A stretch of 64,000 nt of DNA, taken from contig NZ_BAABFA010000008.1 in assembly GCF_039540515.1 (NCBI RefSeq), positions 310,001 through 374,000 of the forward strand, written 5' to 3'. The notes beneath the pieces are model-generated. The model saw nothing but the letters and a program-made list of their open reading frames with translations. It searched no databases and was not told the origin of the DNA. The DNA comes from Nemorincola caseinilytica (GTDB lineage: Bacteria > Bacteroidota > Bacteroidia > Chitinophagales > Chitinophagaceae). The stretch's first letter is position 1. The number at the start of each line of letters is the position of its first letter. Positions 37,801-46,339 of this stretch are shown in pieces. A program made the position numbers and the translations under genes.

Positions 37801-40800
37801 CTCATCGGGAGGTGGTGCGTGGAGCAGCAGTAATACCGCTGTTGGCACCATCGATCCTGCCAGCGGGCTGTTCTGCGGCCTTACAGCAGGCACATCTACT
37901 ATAGTATACTCGCTGGGTACGGGTTGCAGCACCTCTACGGTCGTAACAGTGAATCCCCTGCCTCTTTTACCAAGTGTAGTAGGTGGCGGCCCTGCCACTG
38001 TGTGCGAGGGCAGTACCATAACACTCTCATCTTCGGCATTGCCGGGTACATGGAGCAGCAGTTTCCCTTCTATAGGTACCGTGAACACTGTAGGTGTGGT
38101 AGGCGGCGTATCGGCCGGTACTACCAGCATCAGCTATACGCTGACCTCTACGGGTTGCTCCAACGCCCTGGTAGTGACCGTGAACGCGCTGCCTGCGGCC
38201 ATAACAGGTGCTACAGCAGTATGTGTGGGCCAATGTACCACACTCACCAGCGCACCGGGTACCGGTAGCTGGAGCAGCAGCAATGCATCTGTAGGTTCCA
38301 TAGGTTCTGCATCGGGTTCGTTCTGCGGTGTGTCATCGGGTACGGCCACTACAAGCTACATTCTGCCTACCGGCTGCTACCGTACTACGGTAATGCTGGT
38401 AAATCCGCTACCTACAAGTATATCACCGGCAGCGCCCGAGGTATGTGAACAAAGCACCCTTACGCTTACCGGTAACCCCACCGGCGGTACCTGGACAAGC
38501 ACTTTGCCTGCAAATGGCACCATAGGTACAGGCTCGGGCATATTGGGCGGTATAGCAGCGGGTACCACTACCATCATATACACACTGCCCACCACCTGTA
38601 CACTGGCCATTGCCGCTACGGTGAACCCGCTGCCATCTGCGATAGCAGGCACCTTCACGGTATGTGTGGGCGCTACTACTACGCTCACCAGCACACCCGG
38701 TACAGGCACATGGAGCAGCCCCAGCGGCAATGTGACCGTTGTACCCGGAACCGGTGAGGTGACAGGCGTAACGGCCGGTACGGCACTGATATCTTACACA
38801 TTGCCTACAGGCTGCGCTATGACGGCGGTAATGACCGTGATGCCTTTGCCATCGGCCATATCGGGCACGGCAGAGGTTTGTATAGGTCTTACTACTACGC
38901 TCAATAGCACACCCGCAGGTACATGGAGCAGCTTCAATACCGCTGTAGCTACAGCGGCCGCAGGTGGCCTGGTGATGGGCGTAAGCGCTGATACCACCAC
39001 CATAATGTATACACTGGCAACGGGTTGCCGCAGAGGTGTGGTAGTGACCGTGCATGCGCTGCCCACACCCATAACAGGAGCCGCCACTACATGCGTATCT
39101 TTCTCTACTACACTTAACAGTACACCCGCCGGTGGCACATGGACCAGCAGCCTGCCATCGGTAGGCTCTATAAGTGCCCCGGGTGTAGTAACAGGTGTGA
39201 GCGGTCCGCTGACCACTGTTATCAGCTACACACTGCCAACAGGCTGCCGTGCTACACAGGTGGTTACCGTATACTCACTGCCCGCCAACATAACAGGCGT
39301 AATGGAAGTGTGCCAGGGCCTTACCACATCATTGTTCTCTATAGGCACAGGTGGCGGCACATGGAGCAGCAGCAACCCTGCTATCGCTTCGGTGGGCTCT
39401 TCATCGGGCGTGGTAACGGGTGTGGACGGTACCGTGCTGCCCGCATCTACTGCTACCATTACTTATACACTCGGTTCGGGTTGTTATAAGACAACGACCG
39501 TAACAGTGCATCCGCTACCGGCAGATATAGCAGGCACTATGCAGGTGTGTGCAACATATGGCACCACATTGCTTACCAACAGTACAGGCGGAGGTACCTG
39601 GAGCAGCAGCAACACTGCCATAGGCACTGTGAGCACAGGTGGCCTGGTAGGTGGCGTGGCCGCAGGTACTACCAATATCACATACAGGCTCACTACCACG
39701 GGTTGCTATAAAGTGGCAACGGTGACAGTGAACACACTGCCTGCACACCATACAGGTACGCACGAAGTATGCGTGAACGAAACGATAACGCTCAATAACA
39801 CGCCTCCCGGTGGTACATGGAACACTCCTTCCGGCAATGTTGCTGTTGGTGCCTCATCGGGTGTGGTGACGGGTGTTGCCGCAGGCTCTGCTGTTATCAG
39901 CTATGCAGCGCCTGTAACGGGTTGCGTCATTACCGATACTATTACCGTGAACCCATTGCCTGCTAACATAGGCGGTATACTAGAGGTGTGCGTGGGCGGA
40001 ACCACTGCCCTGACCAACACTACAGGTGGCGGCTCGTGGAGCAGCAGCGCACCGCTGGTAGGTTCTATAAGCAGCCTGGGTGTAGTTAGCGGTATCAGTG
40101 CCGGTACTACCAATATCAGCTATACGCTGCTGAGCACAGGTTGCCGCATCACAGCTACGGCAACGGTACACCCGCTGCCGGTACCTATAATAGGCCCTGA
40201 TGCGTTCTGTAACTTCACCACCGCTACCTATACCAGTACGCCGGGTGGTCACTGGTACAGTGCCGATCCTACTATACTCGCATTCGCCGATTCTGCCATT
40301 GGCAATGCGGATGGTCTCATAGATGATACTACCATCATCACTTACAGGCTCCCAACAGGATGTTCGGTATCGAAACAAGTATTCCTGATACTGGCGCCAT
40401 ACCCTATAACCGGGCCCGATGACGTATGCGTAGGCTCTGTCATAACCATGGCCAATGCCATAGGCGGTGGCGGATGGAGTAGCAGCGATAACTCAAAGGC
40501 CACTGTTGCACCGGTGACCTCTTCTACCGCCGATGTAACAGGCCATAGCGCTGGCTTCCCCGATATCACATATACACTTTCTACCGGCTGTTTCTCTGTG
40601 AAGCCTATAACAGTGAACCCACTGCCTGCAGGCATACTGGGTAACCTGCAGGTATGCGAAGGACTGACCACAAGCCTCACCAATGCTACGCCGGGTGGTA
40701 CATGGAGCAGCAGCGATGTGCTGGTGGCCGATGTGGGCACTACAGGTATAGTAACGGGTATAGACGGCGGCCTCAGCGACAGCACAGCAGTGATAACCTA

Positions 40801-43567
40801 TGCACTGGGCACTGGCTGTAATGCTAAGGTGACCGTTACCGTGCATCCGTTGCCAGCAGTAATAACAGGTACGCCAGAGGTATGCGAAGGGCTTACTACT
40901 ACACTCTTCAGTGGTCCTGCGGGTGGTATATGGACATCCACAGACCTTGCGGTGGCTACTATAGGCTCAGGTACAGGTATAGTGACAGGCGTGTCGGGAA
41001 CTATGCCCGGCGTGGGTGGTATAGGGCAAACGATAATAACCTACACACTGCCTACTTCTTGTATCCGTACGCAAAACTTTACCGTTAATCCGCTGCCTGC
41101 AGATATTACAGGTATATCGAACCTTTGCGTAGGCGATATGACCATACTGGGCAGCGCTACACCGGGTGTGACCTGGATAAGCAGCGATCCCACGATAGCT
41201 ACAGTAGACCCCATAGGTGTTGTAACAGGTGTGTCGGCAGGTAGTGTCATCATCACCACCATGCTATCCACAGGCTGTATCAAAACATGGCCTATGACCA
41301 TCAATGGCAATCCTGCCACTATAGGTGGCTCGCTCACGGTATGTGCCGGTTTTGCTACCAACCTTACCAGCTCGCCTGCCGGCGGTGTATGGAGCTCCGA
41401 TCCCGCATCGAACCCATATGGCACTATCAATGCAGTGACAGGTGTAGTGAGCGCCATCACCGGTGGTCTTGTGCCTGTTACCTATACAATGGGCAGCGGT
41501 TGCCGCACTACGGCGGTAGTTACTGTTATCAATCTGCCACCGGCCATAGGCGGTCTGCCCAGGGTGTGCGAGGCAGGTGGTACCACCACGCTCACACACT
41601 CTATGTCGGGCGGTGTATGGAGCGTCAGCAACCCTGCGATAGCATCTGTCGATGCTGCGGGTATTGTTACCGGTCATGTGGCAGGTACTACCGTGGTCAC
41701 ATTTACAGTAGGTACAGGATGTTTCAATATACTGACCGTGACCGTTAACCCACTGCCGGCGCCTATCACCGGCACGGACAGCGTATGCGTACATTCATCG
41801 GTGACACTGATGAGCGCTACCCCGGGTGGTGTATGGGCCAGCGATTCTACACATAGGGCCTATGTGGTAGATGTGGCCGGCACCGGTGTAGTGACAGGCG
41901 TAAGCGCAGGCCTGGCACAGATAAGATATACAGTGGTAACGGGTGGTGTGGGCTGCTACCGTACAAAAATAGTACGCGTAGATCCGACACCGGAGCCTAT
42001 AACCGGCAACCAGCATATATGCATGGGTAGCGCAGGCTATTTCACCAGTATATCTACAGGTGGTGTATGGAGCATCAGCAACCCGGCGGTGGCCACACTG
42101 GCACCTACCACTACCAATACGGTGATAGCAGTGCCCGTATCTCTTGGCTCTGCTACCATCACTTACGAATTCCCCGGTCATGGTTGCCGTGTTACACGCT
42201 CTGTTACCGTGCAGCCATTGCCTACGGTATATAATGTAACAGGTGGCGGCAGCTACTGCTCTGGCGGTACGGGTGTTCACATAGGGCTTAGTGGCTCTCA
42301 GCCGGGTGTAAGCTATGTGCTGTACCATGGCGCTACTGCAGTAGGTTATGTGTCGGGTACAGGCCTGCCGCTCGATTTCGGCCTGCTCACATCCGCAGGT
42401 ACCTATACAGTACTGGCCACCAACATCACCAGTGGCTGCACCAAAGACATGGCAGGCAGCGCTACCGTGGTAATAGCGCCGCAGGAGACGCCATCGGTAT
42501 CTATAGTGGCCTCGCCCACAGATAGCATTTGCCCCGGCGAAACAGTGACGCTGAACCCCACACCTGTGCATGGCGGCACCGCGCCTACCTTCCAGTGGAA
42601 GGTGAATGGCGTGAACGTAAGCACAGGGCTTTCGTACAGCTTTGTACCTGCCGATGGCGATGTAGTGACAGTAGTGATGACCAGCAACCATACCTGCCTG
42701 GCCGTAGCTACCGCAACGGGTAATAAGACCCTCACTGTACTGCCTATGGCACTGCCAGTGGCAGGCTTGACGGTAGACCCCAACGACAGCGTATGCCAGC
42801 ATGCTATGGTCACCTTTACGGCTGCACCGGAGTATGGCGGTTCTGCCCCTGCATATGCATGGCGGGTGAATGGTATACCTGTGGGCACAGGGCCTACATA
42901 CAGTTTCATGCCCGGCGATGGTAATGTGGTGAACTATACGCTCACCAGCAACTACCGCTGCAGGCTGGCCAACAGTGTAGTGAGCAGTGATGTGAAGATG
43001 TATGTGGAACCAATGGTGATACCTACGGTGGTGATACATGCCGATCCGGGTCTGAGTGTAATGACGGGCAAGCCTATAGCGCTGACGGCCGTAGCATTCA
43101 ATGCAGGTGCATCGCCCACCTTCCAGTGGAAGGTGAACGGCTACCCTGTACCGGGTGCTACGAGCGACTCTTACACTGCTGTTTTCAACGACCGCGACTC
43201 TATAGCCTGCGAGGTCATCAGCGATGGCATCTGCAGCAACATAGGCACGTCAGATTGGGTGTTCGTTTCCATCACTACCTCTGTGAGGTCGCAGGCCGGT
43301 ATACAGAGCGACATCAGGCTGATGCCTAACCCCAACAAGGGTACCTTCCAGGTGCGTGGCACATTGGCCGGTGGCGCTACCGAAGATGTGGTAGTGGACG
43401 TGACCGATATGCTGGGCCAGGTGGTGTATAAGGGTACATTGAGGGCCATACAGGGCAGGATAGACGCCCAGGTGATGCTGACCAATGCGCTTGCCAATGG
43501 TATGTACATCCTCACACTGCACACGCAGGAGGGCCAGGCATCCTTCCATTTCGTGATGGAGCAATAA
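34886..43567 (+). CDS. Giant T9SS-exported protein with 29 Ig-like repeats
   Basis: The 2893-aa product has a signal peptide (MKILYRPLYLFILMCSLLSVGASAQ) and an N-terminal beta-sandwich of about 260 residues (VYLNTFTGTGPAIAGG, VTWTFNMYTSANASGFTG) resembling a LamG/concanavalin-like lectin. It continues with 29 BIG2-like modules of about 70 aa, each opening with a cysteine (..VCVGATTTLTSTPAGGTWSS) and closing with ..TYTLPTGC. One immunoglobulin-like and three PKD/Ig-like modules follow (FQWKVNG cores, about 2480-2810), then a T9SS sorting domain (LMPNPNKGTFQVRGTL, GMYILTLH). Two conserved cysteines per module suggest internal disulfides. The first ATG at 34841 lacks a signal peptide, so 34886 is chosen. 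Confidence 0.93.
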   Translation: MKILYRPLYLFILMCSLLSVGASAQTVYLNTFTGTGPAIAGGTPAAGFTNFLSGTRMGIQMGGNCPFTTFASFPAATPYDANTLVGWVAGPTSPGGNNGYVYTSAPTAGYAAPFNTTLSSNPGVVTWTFNMYTSANASGFTGSDHNSVVVLGATNANIATAGNGYAVCFNPTTPRQIQLIRYTGGIQGTRTNIIASAALLPNGTRYASVRVTYDPSTNTWSLYVRDDATGPFGDPSAGVTALGGTAVDATYTGTPLTAFGFYANHRGPSISVTFIFTWTEVYEEHSYFDNYRVAITGCALPAIGGTLTVCEGGGTTTLTNTTTGGTWSSTSPNVSIATPSSGVVTGVTPGTATVTYTVGTCTVGATVTVNPRPSNISGVMAVCTGASNPLTSAPAGGTWSSNAPGTASVDASGNLSGVAPGTATITYTLPTGCYSTAVATVTATPTAIGGSLFACVGATTTLTSTPAGGTWSSVSTGVGTISASGVVTGITTGTTTISYDMGSGCYRTATVSINPNPTPITGQFTICLGSSVTLNSTPAGGFWTGSSGTGSVSVGPLTGVVTGSGVGTANVTYTAGGCFTVQTVTVVPTPAPIVGPSSICLGFPSTTFTNISVGGTWGSSAGTGSISIVPGTGVATGTATGTATISYSLSATCHSTTTVTVLAPAPAPTGTMTVCVGATTTLNHTTGGGTWSCACPGIATVALGTGVVSGVGNGTCIVTYTLPTGCIATAVVTVHPTPPGITGITSVCEGYTTALGNAMPLGTWSSTPTSVATVGSSSGIVTGGTAGTATVSYIMGTGCYNTTTVTVNVTPLITAPTFTVCVGSTITMNATPAPGAWNITPTTVATIGGSGIVTALAPGTAMVSYVAPSGCFDTAIVTVLDTPSHISGSLALCVAGSTTLTATPVGGTWLSATPTVASTPPVVNGLAAGTSNITYTIPNGCRSTATVTVHALPGTIGGTLTTCVGQCTALSNSSGGGAWSSSNTAVGTIDPASGLFCGLTAGTSTIVYSLGTGCSTSTVVTVNPLPLLPSVVGGGPATVCEGSTITLSSSALPGTWSSSFPSIGTVNTVGVVGGVSAGTTSISYTLTSTGCSNALVVTVNALPAAITGATAVCVGQCTTLTSAPGTGSWSSSNASVGSIGSASGSFCGVSSGTATTSYILPTGCYRTTVMLVNPLPTSISPAAPEVCEQSTLTLTGNPTGGTWTSTLPANGTIGTGSGILGGIAAGTTTIIYTLPTTCTLAIAATVNPLPSAIAGTFTVCVGATTTLTSTPGTGTWSSPSGNVTVVPGTGEVTGVTAGTALISYTLPTGCAMTAVMTVMPLPSAISGTAEVCIGLTTTLNSTPAGTWSSFNTAVATAAAGGLVMGVSADTTTIMYTLATGCRRGVVVTVHALPTPITGAATTCVSFSTTLNSTPAGGTWTSSLPSVGSISAPGVVTGVSGPLTTVISYTLPTGCRATQVVTVYSLPANITGVMEVCQGLTTSLFSIGTGGGTWSSSNPAIASVGSSSGVVTGVDGTVLPASTATITYTLGSGCYKTTTVTVHPLPADIAGTMQVCATYGTTLLTNSTGGGTWSSSNTAIGTVSTGGLVGGVAAGTTNITYRLTTTGCYKVATVTVNTLPAHHTGTHEVCVNETITLNNTPPGGTWNTPSGNVAVGASSGVVTGVAAGSAVISYAAPVTGCVITDTITVNPLPANIGGILEVCVGGTTALTNTTGGGSWSSSAPLVGSISSLGVVSGISAGTTNISYTLLSTGCRITATATVHPLPVPIIGPDAFCNFTTATYTSTPGGHWYSADPTILAFADSAIGNADGLIDDTTIITYRLPTGCSVSKQVFLILAPYPITGPDDVCVGSVITMANAIGGGGWSSSDNSKATVAPVTSSTADVTGHSAGFPDITYTLSTGCFSVKPITVNPLPAGILGNLQVCEGLTTSLTNATPGGTWSSSDVLVADVGTTGIVTGIDGGLSDSTAVITYALGTGCNAKVTVTVHPLPAVITGTPEVCEGLTTTLFSGPAGGIWTSTDLAVATIGSGTGIVTGVSGTMPGVGGIGQTIITYTLPTSCIRTQNFTVNPLPADITGISNLCVGDMTILGSATPGVTWISSDPTIATVDPIGVVTGVSAGSVIITTMLSTGCIKTWPMTINGNPATIGGSLTVCAGFATNLTSSPAGGVWSSDPASNPYGTINAVTGVVSAITGGLVPVTYTMGSGCRTTAVVTVINLPPAIGGLPRVCEAGGTTTLTHSMSGGVWSVSNPAIASVDAAGIVTGHVAGTTVVTFTVGTGCFNILTVTVNPLPAPITGTDSVCVHSSVTLMSATPGGVWASDSTHRAYVVDVAGTGVVTGVSAGLAQIRYTVVTGGVGCYRTKIVRVDPTPEPITGNQHICMGSAGYFTSISTGGVWSISNPAVATLAPTTTNTVIAVPVSLGSATITYEFPGHGCRVTRSVTVQPLPTVYNVTGGGSYCSGGTGVHIGLSGSQPGVSYVLYHGATAVGYVSGTGLPLDFGLLTSAGTYTVLATNITSGCTKDMAGSATVVIAPQETPSVSIVASPTDSICPGETVTLNPTPVHGGTAPTFQWKVNGVNVSTGLSYSFVPADGDVVTVVMTSNHTCLAVATATGNKTLTVLPMALPVAGLTVDPNDSVCQHAMVTFTAAPEYGGSAPAYAWRVNGIPVGTGPTYSFMPGDGNVVNYTLTSNYRCRLANSVVSSDVKMYVEPMVIPTVVIHADPGLSVMTGKPIALTAVAFNAGASPTFQWKVNGYPVPGATSDSYTAVFNDRDSIACEVISDGICSNIGTSDWVFVSITTSVRSQAGIQSDIRLMPNPNKGTFQVRGTLAGGATEDVVVDVTDMLGQVVYKGTLRAIQGRIDAQVMLTNALANGMYILTLHTQEGQASFHFVMEQ
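35790..42230 (+). repeat. 29 tandem BIG2-like Ig repeats (about 210-225 bp each)
   Basis: Unlike the SprB blocks in the first giant gene, these repeats are strongly diverged at DNA level and vary in length by a few codons. They therefore look like old duplications under independent drift. Confidence 0.8.
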
Positions 43568-43594
43568 TGAGTTTTTTTACTATTCTATTAACAC

Positions 43595-43621
43595 AAGAGC
43601 GGGGAATACCCCGCTCTTTTT
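43595..43621 (+). terminator. Rho-independent terminator after the Ig-repeat giant
   Basis: A perfect 10-bp stem AAGAGCGGGG/CCCCGCTCTT with loop AATA runs into five Ts. It lies 28 bases past the stop codon. Confidence 0.88.
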
Positions 43622-43646
43622 GTGGATATGCATGGCCCGGCAGGCG

Positions 43647-43654
43647 TATCTTTG
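43647..43654 (+). promoter_or_regulatory. Bacteroidota -7 element of sppA (TATCTTTG)
   Basis: TATCTTTG fits TAnnTTTG and lies 22 bases before the sppA ATG. It falls inside the longest open frame (43620), supporting the later start. Confidence 0.6.
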
Positions 43655-43676
43655 TGCCCAACAGATCCGTTTTGTT

Positions 43677-45461
43677 ATGAAAGAATTCTTCAGGTCGTTC
43701 TTCGCTTCTTTGCTGGCCATCGTCGTATCGGGGGTGTTGTTCGTGGTGTTCATCGTATTTCTTGTGGTAGGCGCCATAAGGTCGGTGACGGACAATGAAA
43801 AAGAGCCGGTGAAAGGAGATGTACTGCTCATAGACCTTACCAAGAAGATACATGAGCAGGGCGAGACAGATCAGTTCGCCTCGTTCAGCGACGGACCTGC
43901 CTATAAGGCCGGTCTGTACGATATCACCTATGCACTGCAAGAGGCGGGTACCGACAACAGCATAAAAGGCGTATACCTGCGACTAGGGCCATCGGCCAAT
44001 GGATGGGCGGCCCTGCAGGAGCTGCGCAATGCACTGAAGGATTTCAAGCGGTCGGGAAAATTCGTGTATGGATATGGAGAGAACATCACACAGGGAGCCT
44101 ATTTCGTAGCCAGTGTATGCGATAGCGTTTTCCTGAATCCCTCAGGCAGTATCGATCTGAAAGGTATGTCCACATCGCTGGCGTTCTTCAAAGGCACACT
44201 AGACAAGCTGGAGCTGCAGCCCGAGATATACTATGCAGGCAAATTCAAAAGTGCTACCGAGCCCTTCCGTGCAGACCGTATGAGCGAGCCCAACAAGCTG
44301 CAGATAAGAACATTCCAGGATGGCATGTGGGACCAGTTCCTGCTGGCTGCTGCAGAGCATATGCGCACCGGCAAAGATACCATACACCAACTGGCCGTAG
44401 CGGGTGCCATACAGTTCCCGCAGGATGCAGAGAAGTATGGCATGGTAGATGGCCTGCGCTACCGCGACCAGGTAGAACGCCTGATAAGGAAGGAGACCGG
44501 CAAGAGCGAGAAAGACGATATAGAGTTCATTCCCATCAATGATTATTCGGGCCAGGTAAGAGAGACCGGCACTCATGGCACTAAGCCCGTGATAGGGATA
44601 CTCTGTGCCGAGGGCGATATAGTAGATGGTGAGCAGAACAATACATGGGAGATAGCATCGGTGACCATGTGCAACGAGATAAGGAAACTGCGCCTGAACG
44701 ATAACGTGAAAGCGGTAGTGCTGCGTGTGAATTCGCCCGGTGGCAGTGCACTGGCATCAGAGGTGATACTGCGCGAGCTGAGCCTGCTAAAGGCAAAGAA
44801 GCCGCTCATAGTATCTATGGGCAATTATGCGGCATCTGGCGGCTACTATATCGCCACTGCTGCCGATAGCATATTCGCACTGCCCAATACCATTACGGGT
44901 AGCATAGGCGTGTTCGGTATGTTGTTCAATATAGACAAGATGATGAACAACAAGCTGGGTGTCACTTTCGACGGGGTAAAGAACGCCCCCTATGCCGACT
45001 TCCCTACAGCTACACGTCCCCTCACCGCCGAAGAAGGGCAGCGCATGCAGCGTACTATAGATACTATATATGCGCAGTTCAAAGGCCATGTGGCAGCAGG
45101 CAGAAAACTATCGGGCGAGATGGTGGACTCTATAGCGCAGGGCCGCGTATGGACAGGAACAGATGCGCTGAGACTAGGCCTTGTAGACAGGCTGGGTGGC
45201 CTGGATATGGCGCTGGAGAGTGCCGCTGCACTGGCGAAGCTGGGCAACTATAAGGTGGTCACCTTCCCCGAGCCACAGGATAAGCTAAGCTCGCTTATGA
45301 AACGCCTGGGCAGCAATACCGAAACAAAGACGGCCATACGCGAGGCGCTGAAGGAAGAAGCTGCACCCGTATACGAATGGTACAGCAGGCTGAAGAGCCT
45401 GCAGCGCATGAACGGCAGGGCCATGATGGCATTGCCCTACACCATAGATATTGGCGAGTGA
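43677..45461 (+). CDS. sppA: Signal peptide peptidase SppA (67K type)
   Basis: The 594-aa product has an N-terminal membrane anchor (about 8-36) and the tandem ClpP-like halves of the long SppA form (E. coli 618 aa). The likely Ser-Lys dyad is Lys191 in GKFKSATEPF and Ser387 in NYAASGGYY. It degrades cleaved signal peptides in the membrane, by family. surE starts 23 bases after its stop, so the two are probably cotranscribed. Confidence 0.95.
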   Translation: MKEFFRSFFASLLAIVVSGVLFVVFIVFLVVGAIRSVTDNEKEPVKGDVLLIDLTKKIHEQGETDQFASFSDGPAYKAGLYDITYALQEAGTDNSIKGVYLRLGPSANGWAALQELRNALKDFKRSGKFVYGYGENITQGAYFVASVCDSVFLNPSGSIDLKGMSTSLAFFKGTLDKLELQPEIYYAGKFKSATEPFRADRMSEPNKLQIRTFQDGMWDQFLLAAAEHMRTGKDTIHQLAVAGAIQFPQDAEKYGMVDGLRYRDQVERLIRKETGKSEKDDIEFIPINDYSGQVRETGTHGTKPVIGILCAEGDIVDGEQNNTWEIASVTMCNEIRKLRLNDNVKAVVLRVNSPGGSALASEVILRELSLLKAKKPLIVSMGNYAASGGYYIATAADSIFALPNTITGSIGVFGMLFNIDKMMNNKLGVTFDGVKNAPYADFPTATRPLTAEEGQRMQRTIDTIYAQFKGHVAAGRKLSGEMVDSIAQGRVWTGTDALRLGLVDRLGGLDMALESAAALAKLGNYKVVTFPEPQDKLSSLMKRLGSNTETKTAIREALKEEAAPVYEWYSRLKSLQRMNGRAMMALPYTIDIGE

Positions 45462-45484
45462 CCGTTACAAAGACAACAGACCAT

Positions 45485-46258
45485 ATGCAAAAGAAAGAAC
45501 CCATAATACTCATAACCAATGATGATGGCATAACCGCGCCCGGTATAAAGGCGCTGGTAGATGCTGTGCGCGGACTGGGCAGGATAGTGGTAGTAGCGCC
45601 CGATAGCCCGCAGTCGGGTATGGGGCATGCCATTACCATAGGTCATCCGCTGCGGCTGAACAAAGTAGATGTGTTCGATGGAATAGATGCATGGCAGTGC
45701 AGCGGCACACCCGCCGACTGTGTGAAGCTGGCGCGCGACAAGGTACTGCACGAAAAGCCCGACATATGCCTGAGCGGTATCAATCACGGGCCCAACCACT
45801 CTATCAATGTCATATACTCGGGTACCATGAGTGCGGCCATGGAGGCTGCCATAGAAGACATACCATCGGCAGGTATATCGCTTTTCAACTTCGATTTCGA
45901 TGCCGATTTTTCTATAGCCGCGCAGGTGGCGCGCAATGTGGCCGAGCGCATGCTGACGCAACCGCTACCGCCGCATATATTGCTGAATGTGAATGTACCC
46001 AATGCCACGCAGGGCGACTTCAAAGGTGTGAAGATATGCCGCCAGGCATATGCACGCTGGCAGGAGCAGTTCGACCACAGGACAGATCCCCGCGGAAAGG
46101 ACTACTACTGGATGGTAGGCAAATTCCTGAACCTGGATAAGGGTACCGGTACCGATGTAGAGGCGCTGAAAGATGGCTATGCCTCTATAGTGCCGGTGAC
46201 CATAGACCTCACCGATGTAAAGACCAAAGAATGGCTGGAAGCCGAATGGAAGTTCTGA
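45485..46258 (+). CDS. surE: SurE 5'/3'-nucleotidase
   Basis: The 257-aa product is a metal-dependent survival-type nucleotidase that removes phosphate from nucleoside monophosphates. The metal site is formed by LITNDDGI (Asn12, Asp13, Asp14) and the conserved SGTPADCV, SGINHGPN and YSGTMSAAMEA motifs are intact. The frame extends upstream into sppA, but the ATG at 45485 matches the family N-terminus. It is soluble and cytoplasmic. Confidence 0.96.
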   Translation: MQKKEPIILITNDDGITAPGIKALVDAVRGLGRIVVVAPDSPQSGMGHAITIGHPLRLNKVDVFDGIDAWQCSGTPADCVKLARDKVLHEKPDICLSGINHGPNHSINVIYSGTMSAAMEAAIEDIPSAGISLFNFDFDADFSIAAQVARNVAERMLTQPLPPHILLNVNVPNATQGDFKGVKICRQAYARWQEQFDHRTDPRGKDYYWMVGKFLNLDKGTGTDVEALKDGYASIVPVTIDLTDVKTKEWLEAEWKF

Positions 46259-46339
46259 CGATATCTTGTAACGTTAAAATATCTCATGCCTTACCGCTGT
46301 ATGCCTATATTCGGTAATTTACGGCCTGTGAAGAACCTG

